Shown here: piece by piece, positions 41,699 to 49,654 of the stretch
Layout of the letters: each line of letters starts with the position of its first letter
Numbering within the stretch: position 1 is the first letter of the stretch
Assembly: GCF_001613365.1 (NCBI RefSeq)
Contig: NZ_BDCF01000007.1
Span: 1-64,000, forward strand
Direction of reading: 5' to 3'
Origin: Nocardia xishanensis NBRC 101358
GTDB lineage: Bacteria > Actinomycetota > Actinomycetes > Mycobacteriales > Mycobacteriaceae
DNA length: 64,000 nucleotides
Translations under genes and position numbers: made by a program
Notes under the pieces: generated by a model
Databases searched by the model: none
The model's input: the letters and a program-made list of their open reading frames with translations, nothing else
What the model was told of the DNA's origin: nothing

Positions 41699-41717
41699 GT
41701 AGGTTAGGCAACCCTAT
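41699..41717. promoter_or_regulatory. Iron box between salicyl-AMP ligase and NRPS genes
   Basis: GTAGGTTAGGCAACCCTAT matches the iron-box consensus at 15 of 19 positions. It lies in the divergent gap 61 bases from the ligase start and 75 bases from the NRPS start, so it could govern both. A further overlapping half-site, TTAGG, starts at 41695. Confidence 0.75.
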
Positions 41718-41791
41718 CTCAGTGCGATACGCTAGCGCCGAGCAGTCTCGATCCGCCGGATACGGCGGCGACCAAGGAGTGACAGCGGCAG

Positions 41792-44700
41792 ATGGAGCCA
41801 GCACAGCGACCGGGGGACGGGGCGGGAAGCGTCAACGCGGTGATCGGCCGGAACGAGATCCGCGCCGCGATCGCCGGGCAACTCGGCATCGATATCGACG
41901 CGATCGCCGACGAGGACGATCTGATCCAGCTGGGCTTGGATTCCATCCGGACCATGAAGCTGGCGGGCGGTTGGCGCAAGCGCGGCGCCGACGTCAACTT
42001 CGCGCAACTGGCCGCCACCCCGACCGTCGCGGAATGGTCCCGGCTGCTCGGCGGCGATGCCGCGACCACCGAGACCTCGACCGCCGAGACCGCGTCCGCT
42101 GACACCGCGTCCGCTGACACCGCGTCCGCTGACACCGCGTCCGCTGACACCGCGTCCGCCGACACCGCGTCCGCCGACATCGCCCCGGCCGACGAATCCG
42201 AGCCCTTCCCGCTGGCCGCCATGCAGCACGCGTACTGGATCGGCCGTTCCGACGAGCAGGATCTAGGCGGCGTCGCGGCGCATCTGTACGTCGAATTCGA
42301 GGGCCCCGCTATCGATTCCGAGCGGCTGGAGCGCGCCGTCGCCGCGCTGGTTGCCGCGCATCCGATGCTGCGCACCCGGGTGCTGCCCGACGGTACGCAG
42401 CAGACCATGCCTGCACCGGGCCACCCGGTGTTCTCCATGGTCGACTTGCGCGCGGAATCCGCCGAGGCCGCGGCCGCCGAGCTGGAACGCCTTCGCGACG
42501 TCAAGACCCATCAGCGGCTCGCCATCGAGGACGGCCAGGTTCTCGACATCACCCTCAGCCTGCTCGCCGACGGCCGCAGCCGCCTGCACCTGGACGTCGA
42601 CATGCTGGCGGGCGATGCCATGAGCTACCGCGTGCTGGTCTCCGACCTGGCCGAGCTCTACCACGGCGGTACCCTGCCCGCCGAGACCTACAGCTACCGC
42701 CGCTACCGCACCGAACGCCGGATCGACGAGGCGGCGCGGGAGCGCGACAAGCGGTGGTGGCAGGAACGCCTCCCCGAACTCCCCGGTTCGCCCGAGCTGC
42801 CGACCATTCCGGTCAGCGAGCGGGCCGATCCGCACCGGACCGTCCGCTACAACCACTGGCTGGAGCCCGAGGCCAAGCAGCGGCTGCTGGACGCCGCGCA
42901 CGCGCGTGGCATCACCCCGGCGATGGCGCTGGCGGCGGTGTTCGCCGAGACCATCGGCGGGTGGTCGGCGCAGAGCCGATTCCTGCTGAACGTGCCGCTG
43001 TTCCACCGTGAGCCGGTGCACCCCGAGATCGACCGCGTGATCGGCGATTTCACCTCATCGATCATGCTGGAGGTGGACGTCAGCGAGGACATGACGGTCG
43101 CCGACCGGGCCAGGGCGCTCCAGCGGTCGATGCACGAAAGCGGTGCGCACACGGCCTATTCCGGCCTGGAGGTGCTGCGCGATCTCGGCCGTCACCGTGG
43201 CGAGCCGGTGCTCGCGCCGATCGTCTACACCAGCGCGCTCAACCTCGGCGAACTGTTCGCCGACGCGGTGACCGAGACCTTCGGTGAGCCGATCTGGATC
43301 ATCTCGCAGGGTCCGCAGGTGCTGCTCGACGCGCAGGTCACCGAGGTGCGCGGCGGCCTGCTGCTGAACTGGGACGTGCGCGAATCCGCGTTCCCCGCGG
43401 GCGTGATCGACGCGATGTTCGCCAGCTACACGGACGCCATCGCGCGGCTCGGCGCGGGCGAGGCCGGGTGGAACGCCGACGCGGCGGTACGGCTTCCGCT
43501 CGCGCAGGCCACGGTGCGGGCTCAGGTGAACGCGACCGACGGCCCCGTGTCCGGCCGCGCCCTGCACGAGGGCTTCTTCCAGCACGCCGCGGCGACGCCG
43601 GACGCGCCCGCGGTGCTGTGGCGCACCGACGGCGTCGACGGCGGGTGGAGCTACGGCGAACTGGCCGCGCAGGCGCTCGCTGTGGCGGGCGCGCTGCGGG
43701 ATCAGGGTGTGCGACAAGGCGATGCGGTCGCCGTTCAGCTGCCCAAGGGCCCGGACCAGATCCTGGCGGTGCTCGGCGTGCTCGCCGCGGGCGCGACGTA
43801 CGTGCCGATCGGCTTCGACCAGCCGGTGGGCAGGCGGGCCGAGATCCTGCGCACCGGCGAGGTGGTGGCCGCGCTGACCGTCGACGGGGCGGATATGGGT
43901 CGTCCCGAAATCGTCTGCGTGCCCGTCTCCGAGGCCAAGAGGCACCCGAATCCGCTTGCCGCACCTGTGATCCCGGATACCTCCGCGATCGCCTACGTGC
44001 TGTTCACGTCGGGATCGACCGGCGCGCCCAAGGGCGTCGACCTGCCGCACAGCGGCCCGATGAACACCATCGACGCCGTCAACGAATGGTTCGAGGTAGG
44101 ACCGAACGACCGGGTGCTCGGGCTCTCGGCGCTCGAGTTCGACGCCTCTGTCTACGACATCTTCGGCATGTTCTCGGTGGGCGGCTCCGTCGTCGCGCTG
44201 AACCCGCGCCAGCGCGAGGAGGCGACCACCTGGGTGGAGCTGTTGCGGCACTTCGGGGTGACCATCCTCAACTGTGTGCCGAGCATGCTCGACATGATCC
44301 TGGAGATCGGCGGCGACGAACTGGGCGACTCGCTGCGCGCGGTGACGCTGGGCGGCGACTGGGTCGGCGCCGATCTCGCCCGCAGGCTCGCAGCGCAGGT
44401 GCCCGGGTGCCGCTTCTCCGGCCTGGGTGGTGCGACCGAGACGTCCATCCACAACACCATCTGCGAGGTGAGCGACCCGCCCGCCCACTGGACCACGGTG
44501 CCGTTCGGCGTCCCGCTGCGCAATGTGCGCTGCCGCGTGGTGAATTCGGCCGGTCACGACTGCCCGGACTGGGTGCCCGGCGAATTCTGGGTCGGCGGCG
44601 CGAACGTCGCCGCGGGCTACCGCAACGATCCCGAGCGCACCGCCGAGCGATTCGTGACGCACGACGGCATCCGCTGGTACCGCACCGGCGACATGGCTCG

Positions 44701-45382
44701 CTACTGGCCCGACGGCACCATCGAATTTCTCGGCCGCGCCGACCACCAGGTGCAGATCCGTGGCTACCGTGTGGAACTCGGCGAGGTGGAAAGCGCGCTG
44801 CGCGCCGCGCCCGGGGTCCGGCACGCGGTGGCCGCCGTGGTGGGAGCGGGCGCGCCGAAACTGGTCGCCGCGGTCGCCGGATATCGGGGCAGCACCGTGG
44901 ATCTGGTCGGCGCGATCTCGGATCTGTTGCCCGGCTATATGATTCCGACCCGCATCGAGCTGCTCGACGACATGCCGCTCACCGGCAACGGCAAACTCGA
45001 CCGCCGCGCGGTGGTCGCGCTGCTCGAGCCATCGGCGCGGGACACCCCGGATCTCGCGCCGCGCACGCCGCTGGAAGAGGCGCTCGCGGCGATCGTCGCC
45101 GAGGTGCTCGGCGTGCCGCGGCTAGGTGTGCACGACGACTTCTTCGGGCTCGGCGGCGACTCGGTGCTCGCGACCACCGCGATCGCCCGGGTCCGCGACT
45201 GGCTCGACGTGGATCACGCGCTGGTCGCGGACATTCTCGTCGGCCGTTCGGTGGCGGGTCTGGCCGGACGGCTGCTCGCGAAGGAGACCGAGGCGGGCAC
45301 GCCGGACCGGCTCGACGAGGTCGCCCGGCTGTACCTGGAGGTCGCGGCGATGACGGACGAGGAGATCCTCGCCCAGGCCTGA
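41792..45382 (+). CDS. mbtB: Phenyloxazoline synthase NRPS (MbtB-like)
   Basis: This 1196-residue synthetase is ordered aryl carrier (about 20-85, phosphopantetheine Ser51 in GLDSIRTM), cyclisation domain (about 138-560, with DMLAGDAMS = DxxxxDxxS in place of the condensation HHxxxDG), adenylation domain (about 585-1070, FTSGSTGAPKGVDLP, YRTGDMARYWPDG, TGNGKLDRRA) and a peptidyl carrier (GLGGDSVLATTAIA). It should condense salicylate with Ser or Thr and cyclise it to the (methyl)oxazoline of mycobactin/nocobactin siderophores. No thioesterase and no later NRPS/PKS genes follow, so the pathway is split. A 15-bp repeat sits in the first linker. Confidence 0.92.
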   Translation: MEPAQRPGDGAGSVNAVIGRNEIRAAIAGQLGIDIDAIADEDDLIQLGLDSIRTMKLAGGWRKRGADVNFAQLAATPTVAEWSRLLGGDAATTETSTAETASADTASADTASADTASADTASADTASADIAPADESEPFPLAAMQHAYWIGRSDEQDLGGVAAHLYVEFEGPAIDSERLERAVAALVAAHPMLRTRVLPDGTQQTMPAPGHPVFSMVDLRAESAEAAAAELERLRDVKTHQRLAIEDGQVLDITLSLLADGRSRLHLDVDMLAGDAMSYRVLVSDLAELYHGGTLPAETYSYRRYRTERRIDEAARERDKRWWQERLPELPGSPELPTIPVSERADPHRTVRYNHWLEPEAKQRLLDAAHARGITPAMALAAVFAETIGGWSAQSRFLLNVPLFHREPVHPEIDRVIGDFTSSIMLEVDVSEDMTVADRARALQRSMHESGAHTAYSGLEVLRDLGRHRGEPVLAPIVYTSALNLGELFADAVTETFGEPIWIISQGPQVLLDAQVTEVRGGLLLNWDVRESAFPAGVIDAMFASYTDAIARLGAGEAGWNADAAVRLPLAQATVRAQVNATDGPVSGRALHEGFFQHAAATPDAPAVLWRTDGVDGGWSYGELAAQALAVAGALRDQGVRQGDAVAVQLPKGPDQILAVLGVLAAGATYVPIGFDQPVGRRAEILRTGEVVAALTVDGADMGRPEIVCVPVSEAKRHPNPLAAPVIPDTSAIAYVLFTSGSTGAPKGVDLPHSGPMNTIDAVNEWFEVGPNDRVLGLSALEFDASVYDIFGMFSVGGSVVALNPRQREEATTWVELLRHFGVTILNCVPSMLDMILEIGGDELGDSLRAVTLGGDWVGADLARRLAAQVPGCRFSGLGGATETSIHNTICEVSDPPAHWTTVPFGVPLRNVRCRVVNSAGHDCPDWVPGEFWVGGANVAAGYRNDPERTAERFVTHDGIRWYRTGDMARYWPDGTIEFLGRADHQVQIRGYRVELGEVESALRAAPGVRHAVAAVVGAGAPKLVAAVAGYRGSTVDLVGAISDLLPGYMIPTRIELLDDMPLTGNGKLDRRAVVALLEPSARDTPDLAPRTPLEEALAAIVAEVLGVPRLGVHDDFFGLGGDSVLATTAIARVRDWLDVDHALVADILVGRSVAGLAGRLLAKETEAGTPDRLDEVARLYLEVAAMTDEEILAQA
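42086..42175 (+). repeat. 15-bp minisatellite in the NRPS linker
   Basis: Six near-identical 15-bp units (GACACCGCGTCCGCT type) encode an in-frame (Asp-Thr-Ala-Ser-Ala)n run, with degenerate units on either side (42071-42085 and 42176-42190). It lies between the aryl carrier and cyclisation domains. Unit length is a multiple of three, so copy-number change alters only linker length. Confidence 0.9.
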
Positions 45383-45390
45383 GCCGGATC

Positions 45391-45420
45391 CCGTCGCCCC
45401 GATTCCGATCGGGGCGACGG
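45391..45420 (+). terminator. Hairpin after the NRPS gene
   Basis: A perfect 13-bp stem (45391-45403 with 45408-45420) with tetraloop TCCG, 8 bases after the NRPS stop. No T-run follows. It separates the NRPS from the leaderless SDR gene. Confidence 0.65.
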
Positions 45421-45449
45421 AAGCAGACCCCCGGACTAGACTCGGCCGC

Positions 45450-46328
45450 ATGACCCGTTGGGACACCTCGAACATCCCGGATCAGAGCGGCCGGACGTTC
45501 ATCGTCACCGGCGCGAACAGCGGACTCGGCGCGGTGGCCGCGCGAGCGCTCGCGGAGGCGGGGGCCGATGTGGTGCTGGCCTGCCGCAATGTGGCAAAGG
45601 GCGAGCGGGTGGCCGCTGAGATCGGCGATCGCGCCACGGTGCGCGAGCTCGATCTCGCCGACCTCTCCTCGGTGCGCGCGTTCGCCGAATCGGTGGACAG
45701 CGTCGATGTGCTGATCAACAACGCGGGCGTGATGGCGGTGCCGCTCGGCCGCACCGCCGACGGGTTCGAAATGCAGGTCGGCACAAACCATCTCGGTCAC
45801 TTCGCGCTGACCGGCCTGCTGCTGGACAAGATCTCGGATCGGGTGGTCACCGTGTCCAGCGGTGCGCACGCCATCGGCAAGATCGATCTGGACGACCTGA
45901 ACTGGGAGCGCAGGAAGTATCAGCGCTGGGCCGCCTACGGACAGGCCAAGCTGGCCAACCTGATGTTCGCCTACGAACTGCAACGCAGGCTCACCGCCGC
46001 CGGTTCGGCCAAGATCTCGGTCGCCGCGCATCCTGGCTACGCCGCGACCGAATTGCAGTCGCACACCGAATCGTTGCTCGATCCGATCATGTCCATCGGT
46101 AACCGGATCTTCGCGCAGAGCGCCGAAATGGGCGCGCTGCCAGAGCTTTACGCCGCCACTGTCACTCCGATCGAGCCCGGCGCGTTCTACGGGCCCACCG
46201 GGCTGGGCGGCATGCGCGGCTACCCGGGCACTTCGGGTTCCACCAAGCTGTCCCGGGACGAGGCGGTCGCCAGGGGCCTGTGGGAGCTGTCGGAGAAGCT
46301 CACCGGCATCACCTACTCGTTCTCCTGA
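45450..46328 (+). CDS. Short-chain dehydrogenase/reductase
   Basis: This 292-residue SDR of the retinol-dehydrogenase-like group has VTGANSGLGAVAARAL (nucleotide site), DLADLSSVRAF, NNAGVMAVPLG, a catalytic serine in VTVSSGAH and Y-x-x-x-K in YGQAKLANLMF. The substrate is unknown; similar actinobacterial proteins are plain oxidoreductases. A TAGACT -10 box (45437-45442) lies seven bases before the ATG, predicting a leaderless mRNA. Its closeness to the siderophore gene may be chance. Confidence 0.88.
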   Translation: MTRWDTSNIPDQSGRTFIVTGANSGLGAVAARALAEAGADVVLACRNVAKGERVAAEIGDRATVRELDLADLSSVRAFAESVDSVDVLINNAGVMAVPLGRTADGFEMQVGTNHLGHFALTGLLLDKISDRVVTVSSGAHAIGKIDLDDLNWERRKYQRWAAYGQAKLANLMFAYELQRRLTAAGSAKISVAAHPGYAATELQSHTESLLDPIMSIGNRIFAQSAEMGALPELYAATVTPIEPGAFYGPTGLGGMRGYPGTSGSTKLSRDEAVARGLWELSEKLTGITYSFS

Positions 46329-46356
46329 CGCCTCTCTCCGGACGTCGTTCGCTCGC

Positions 46357-46380
46357 GGTCTCGGCATACGCCGAGACCGA
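46357..46380. terminator. Hairpin after the SDR gene
   Basis: A perfect 10-bp stem CGGTCTCGGC/GCCGAGACCG with loop ATAC, 28 bases after the SDR stop. No T-run. It separates the SDR from the sigma-type promoter at 46414. Confidence 0.55.
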
Positions 46381-46413
46381 TTCGAGCGTCGTGACCGGGG
46401 TCACAACGGGCGA

Positions 46414-46440
46414 TGTCACACCTCGCGCAGGTGGGTCGTC
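46414..46440 (+). promoter_or_regulatory. ECF41-type promoter of the AhpD-like gene
   Basis: TGTCACA (46414-46420), 16 bases, CGTC (46437-46440) is an exact match to the promoter described for ECF41 sigma factors. It lies 64 bases before the ATG of the carboxymuconolactone-decarboxylase-like gene. An ECF41-like sigma gene is at 49652. A GTGACC-GG-GGTCAC inverted repeat at 46391-46404 lies just upstream. Confidence 0.7.
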
Positions 46441-46504
46441 ATATCGGTATACGACGCTTCGGCGCCCCGCCGCAGCGACAATCCGACAACCCGAGGAGCA
46501 CACC

Positions 46505-46978
46505 ATGGAAGCGCGTTTCGACTACTACGGCACCGAGATCGGCGCGAAGTTCACCAAGCGCATCGGCAACGCCGGGCTGGTCGTGGATCAGTCCACCCTC
46601 CCGCGCGCGACCCAGGAGCTGATCAAGCTGCGGGCCAGCCAGATCAACGGCTGCGGCTTCTGCACCGACATGCACAGCAAGGACGCGCTGCACGCGGGCG
46701 AGGACCAGGTGCGGCTGAACCTGGTGGCCGCGTGGCGCGACGCCACCGTGTTCACCGACGCGGAGCGGGCCGCGCTGGCGCTCACCGAGGAGGGCACCAG
46801 GCTGGCCGACGCGCACACCGGCGTCAGCGACGAGACCTGGGCTCAGGTGCAGAAGCACTACGACACCGACCAGATCGCCGCGTTGATCTCGCTCGTCGCG
46901 CTGATCAACACCTACAACCGGATGAACGTCATCGCGGGCACGCCCGCCGGCAGCTACCAGCCGGGGCAGTGGGGCTGA
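46505..46978 (+). CDS. AhpD-like / carboxymuconolactone decarboxylase family protein
   Basis: This 157-residue protein has the alkylhydroperoxidase core: ELIKLRASQINGCGFCTDMHSKDALHAGE, with CxxC and a following histidine, suggesting thiol-dependent peroxidase activity. GAGGAG precedes the ATG at 46505. CMD-family proteins are the classic partner and target genes of ECF41 sigma factors, and an exact ECF41-type promoter sits upstream. The substrate is unknown; a role in oxidative or thiol stress is inferred. Confidence 0.87.
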   Translation: MEARFDYYGTEIGAKFTKRIGNAGLVVDQSTLPRATQELIKLRASQINGCGFCTDMHSKDALHAGEDQVRLNLVAAWRDATVFTDAERAALALTEEGTRLADAHTGVSDETWAQVQKHYDTDQIAALISLVALINTYNRMNVIAGTPAGSYQPGQWG

Positions 46979-47083
46979 TCGATCCCCGGCGTCACGTCGG
47001 TAGGCGACGGGTATCGATGTGACGACCGACGCGGCCGCGATCTTCGAAGTTGGCCCTCGCGTCACCCGGCTGCCAGCGCCTGG

Positions 47084-47099
47084 TACAGTCGCCGACGTG
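47084..47099 (+). promoter_or_regulatory. Leaderless promoter of the aromatic leader peptide
   Basis: TACAGT (47084-47089) ends seven bases before the GTG at 47097. This places the transcription start at the leader-peptide start codon. Confidence 0.6.
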
Positions 47100-47168
47100 C
47101 AGCGCGCGTATTTCTGGTTTAGCAAGCCGGCCCTGGGTGGGTCGGTCTGCGGCAACCACATGCGCTGA
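47097..47168 (+). CDS. Aromatic leader peptide (YFWF) before DAHP synthase
   Basis: A 23-codon ORF begins MQRAYFWFSKPALGG and ends at TGA 47168. Codons 5-8 are Tyr-Phe-Trp-Phe, the three end products of the shikimate pathway that DAHP synthase opens. The predicted leaderless start, short length and position 85 bases before the DAHP synthase gene make a leader-peptide attenuator very likely: scarcity of aromatic aminoacyl-tRNA would stall the ribosome early. A hairpin (47182-47205) follows. Too short for ordinary gene callers. Confidence 0.8.
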   Translation: MQRAYFWFSKPALGGSVCGNHMR

Positions 47169-47181
47169 CTTTCTTCCACCC

Positions 47182-47205
47182 CGAGCCGGATGATGGACCG
47201 GCTCG
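47182..47205 (+). promoter_or_regulatory. Hairpin in the DAHP synthase leader
   Basis: CGAGCCGG (47182-47189) pairs with CCGGCTCG (47198-47205) around an 8-base loop. It lies 14 bases after the leader-peptide stop. The lack of a T-run argues for an anti-terminator or translational element rather than a simple terminator. Confidence 0.5.
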
Positions 47206-47253
47206 ACGGTATTCACGTCCGTGGGTCGGCCTGAGGAAAAGGAACCCACACAG

Positions 47254-48345
47254 ATGACAACCGCAGCCGACGTCGACGCGCGGCATTCCGATCTCGACGA
47301 CCAGCGCACCCTGTCCGTGAGCCCGTTGCGCTCACCAGCCGAGGTGCGCATGGTGCACCCGATCACCGATCCGCTGGCCGACACCGTCCGCGCGGGCCGC
47401 AAGGCCACGGTGGACGTGCTCGACGGCGCCGACGACCGTCTCATGGTGATCGTCGGCCCGTGCTCCGTGCACGATCCCGCGGCGGCGCTGGACTACGCGC
47501 GGCGACTGGCCGAGAAGGCCGCCGAACTCGACGACCGGCTGCACGTGGTGATGCGGGTCTACTTCGAGAAGCCGCGCACCAGCCTCGGCTGGAAGGGCCT
47601 GATCAACGACCCGCACCTGGACGGCTCGTTCGACGTCAACACCGGTCTCGGCATCGGCCGCAAGGTGCTCGTCGACATCACCGCGCTCGGCCTCCCGGTG
47701 GCCTGCGAGTTCCTCGACCCGATCACCCCGCAGTACATCGCGGATCTGGTCTCCTACGGCGCGATCGGCGCGCGCACCGCGGCGAGCCAGGTGCACCGCC
47801 AGCTGAGCAGCGCGCTGTCCATGCCGGTCGGCATCAAGAACGGCACCGACGGCGACGTGCAGGTGGCCGTCGACGGCGTGCGGGCCGCTGCGGCCAGCCA
47901 CGTCTTCCCCGGCACCGATCTGGACGGGCGTTCCGCGCTCATCCGCACCACCGGCAACCCCGACTGCCACGTGATCCTGCGCGGCGGCAGCAACGGCCCG
48001 AACTACGACGCGGCCTCGGTCTCCGAAGCGTGCCTGCGGCTGGAGAAGGCCGGGCTGCCGCAGCGCATCGTGGTGGACGCCAGCCACGGCAACAGCAACA
48101 AGGACCACAACAAGCAGGTCGACGTGGTCACCGACATCGCCGAACGTGTCGCCGCGGGCGAGCGCAGCGTGGTCGGCGTCATGCTGGAGAGCTTCCTGGT
48201 CGCGGGCCGTCAGGACCTCACCCTCGGCCGCGCCGCCGACCTGACCTACGGTCAGTCCATCACCGACGCGTGCATCGACTGGTCCACCACCGCGGCCCAG
48301 CTGGACCGCCTCGCCGAGGCCGTCGCACAGCGCCGCGGCCGCTGA
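47254..48345 (+). CDS. aroG: 3-deoxy-7-phosphoheptulonate synthase, class I
   Basis: This DAHP synthase condenses phosphoenolpyruvate and erythrose-4-phosphate, the entry step of the shikimate pathway. The 363-residue class I (AroF/G/H-type) protein has IVGPCSVHDPAAAL, YFEKPRTSLGWKGL, GIKNGTDGDVQVAVDG, ILRGGSNGPNY and VDASHGNSNKDH, which cover substrate and metal sites. AAAAGGA precedes the ATG at 47254. Its chorismate product also feeds the salicylate synthase 8 kb upstream. It is regulated through the leader peptide at 47097. Confidence 0.95.
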   Translation: MTTAADVDARHSDLDDQRTLSVSPLRSPAEVRMVHPITDPLADTVRAGRKATVDVLDGADDRLMVIVGPCSVHDPAAALDYARRLAEKAAELDDRLHVVMRVYFEKPRTSLGWKGLINDPHLDGSFDVNTGLGIGRKVLVDITALGLPVACEFLDPITPQYIADLVSYGAIGARTAASQVHRQLSSALSMPVGIKNGTDGDVQVAVDGVRAAAASHVFPGTDLDGRSALIRTTGNPDCHVILRGGSNGPNYDAASVSEACLRLEKAGLPQRIVVDASHGNSNKDHNKQVDVVTDIAERVAAGERSVVGVMLESFLVAGRQDLTLGRAADLTYGQSITDACIDWSTTAAQLDRLAEAVAQRRGR

Positions 48346-48360
48346 CACATCCCCCTTTTC

Positions 48361-48395
48361 GACGTCTCACAGGCCCAGCCGGTCTGTGAGGCGTC
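48361..48395. terminator. Terminator between aroG and the methyltransferase gene
   Basis: A 12-bp stem with one G-U pair (48361-48372 with 48384-48395) lies between the two convergent genes; CCCCCTTTTC precedes it on the plus strand. Confidence 0.6.
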
Positions 48396-48412
48396 GGCAA
48401 GGTGTGCGGGAA

Positions 48413-48952
48413 CTAATCGAGTACGGCGTGCACGCAGAGCAGGTCGCCGGAGGCGAGCGTGCGAACGGTGAAGCCCGCCTCCGTCAGGCGCTCCTCCAAG
48501 CGCCCCGGCGGCGGCTTGGCCGATGTCGACGCGCCGTCCGGGTCGCCGTAGCCGTAGCACAGGTAGAGGCCACCGCCGGGAGCCAGCAGTTTCCTGACGA
48601 CGGCGAGTTCGGCGGTGGGTCGTTTGGTCCAGAACACGTTGACGTTGACCGCCAGGATCTTGTCGAAGCCGTCGATCCCGTCGAGCACTTGTTCGGGAAG
48701 CAGCCGGGCCAGGTCGGCGTGGACGAGACCGATACGGCCCGAATTCGTTTGCGCCGCAGGCGGAATTCCCAGCCGCTGCGCCGCGCGGGCGATCGCCGTC
48801 GCGGAGCGTTCGACGCCGACGACGCGCCCGTCGGTCACCCGCTCGGCCAGCAGCGACAGCGAGGGGCTCGAACCGGGGCCGATCTCCAGCACCCGGTCGG
48901 TGGCGCGCAGATCCATGGCATCGGCGAACCAGCCGAACCGGGCGTCACCCAT
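48413..48952 (-). CDS. Class I SAM-dependent methyltransferase
   Basis: This 179-residue Rossmann-fold methyltransferase has motif I RVLEIGPGSSPSLSLL, then GVERSATAIARA (motif II) and FDKILAVNVNVFW (motif IV), typical of small-molecule or unassigned methyltransferases. The ATG at 48952 overlaps the end of the GNAT gene by eight bases (ATGGGTGA), implying coupling; a longer reading up to 49108 overlaps that gene too much. Substrate unknown. Confidence 0.82.
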   Translation of the reverse strand: MGDARFGWFADAMDLRATDRVLEIGPGSSPSLSLLAERVTDGRVVGVERSATAIARAAQRLGIPPAAQTNSGRIGLVHADLARLLPEQVLDGIDGFDKILAVNVNVFWTKRPTAELAVVRKLLAPGGGLYLCYGYGDPDGASTSAKPPPGRLEERLTEAGFTVRTLASGDLLCVHAVLD

Positions 48953-49547
48953 GGCGGGCCGCCTTCCGGCTTCCGATGCACTCGGCGGGCCAGGCGTCGT
49001 CGGCCGGCCCCGGAGGGTCGCTGTACAGACGGGCCGCCCGCCATTCGTCGCGCCGGACGCCGCGGTGCAGCACGCCGAGCCTGGCAAGTCCCTCGTAGCG
49101 GAAGCCATTGCGGCACACCGCGGCGGCCGACGCGTAGTTGCCGACGAACGCGCGCCAGCTGATGCGGGCCAGCCCCATGCCGTCTGCGGCGAAACCGTAC
49201 TCGCAGACCAGCGCCACCGCGCGCGCCATGCGGCCGCGGCCGCGCTGCTCGGCGCCGAGCCAGAACCCGATCTCGCAGGCCGACGCGTCCTGTTCGGTGA
49301 GGCCGATCATGCCGATCACGGGCCCGTCGGGCGCTGGGCGAATCGCCCAGGTCGGGCTGCGTCCCGCCCAGCCGGGACCGACGAAGTCGGCGAGAAAGCT
49401 CTCGGCCTCGGACCGGCCGTATGGCACCGGGATCGTCGTCCACTGGCCGATGGACGGGTGCTGGCAGTGGACGATGATGTCATCGGTATCGGCCGCGGTG
49501 GGCGGTGACAGCCAGACCGCGCCGTCGGACAGCGTGCGGATCTCCAT
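48945..49547 (-). CDS. GNAT-family N-acetyltransferase (RimJ/RimL-like)
   Basis: This 200-residue acetyltransferase of the RimJ/RimL type has IGFWLGAEQRGRGRMARAV, the acetyl-CoA pyrophosphate loop, followed by RISWRAFVGNYASAAAVCRNGF. It could acetylate a protein N-terminus, an antibiotic or another amine. The start is the ATG at 49547 (MEIRTLSDG). It is coupled to the methyltransferase gene by an 8-base overlap. Confidence 0.85.
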   Translation of the reverse strand: MEIRTLSDGAVWLSPPTAADTDDIIVHCQHPSIGQWTTIPVPYGRSEAESFLADFVGPGWAGRSPTWAIRPAPDGPVIGMIGLTEQDASACEIGFWLGAEQRGRGRMARAVALVCEYGFAADGMGLARISWRAFVGNYASAAAVCRNGFRYEGLARLGVLHRGVRRDEWRAARLYSDPPGPADDAWPAECIGSRKAARHG

Positions 49548-49638
49548 CGAGCCATCGTGACACGGACGGGCCGAGGCGAGCATCCGGTTATCGGATGACC
49601 GGATGGATGCCGCGGTGATCGCCCGGCCGGGCGGACCG

Positions 49639-49654
49639 TAGAATCAGCCCGATG
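49639..49654 (+). promoter_or_regulatory. Leaderless promoter of the sigma gene
   Basis: TAGAAT (49639-49644) ends seven bases before the ATG at 49652. This is a housekeeping -10 box; no TGTCACA/CGTC pair is present, so the sigma gene does not appear to drive itself from an ECF41 promoter. Confidence 0.55.
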
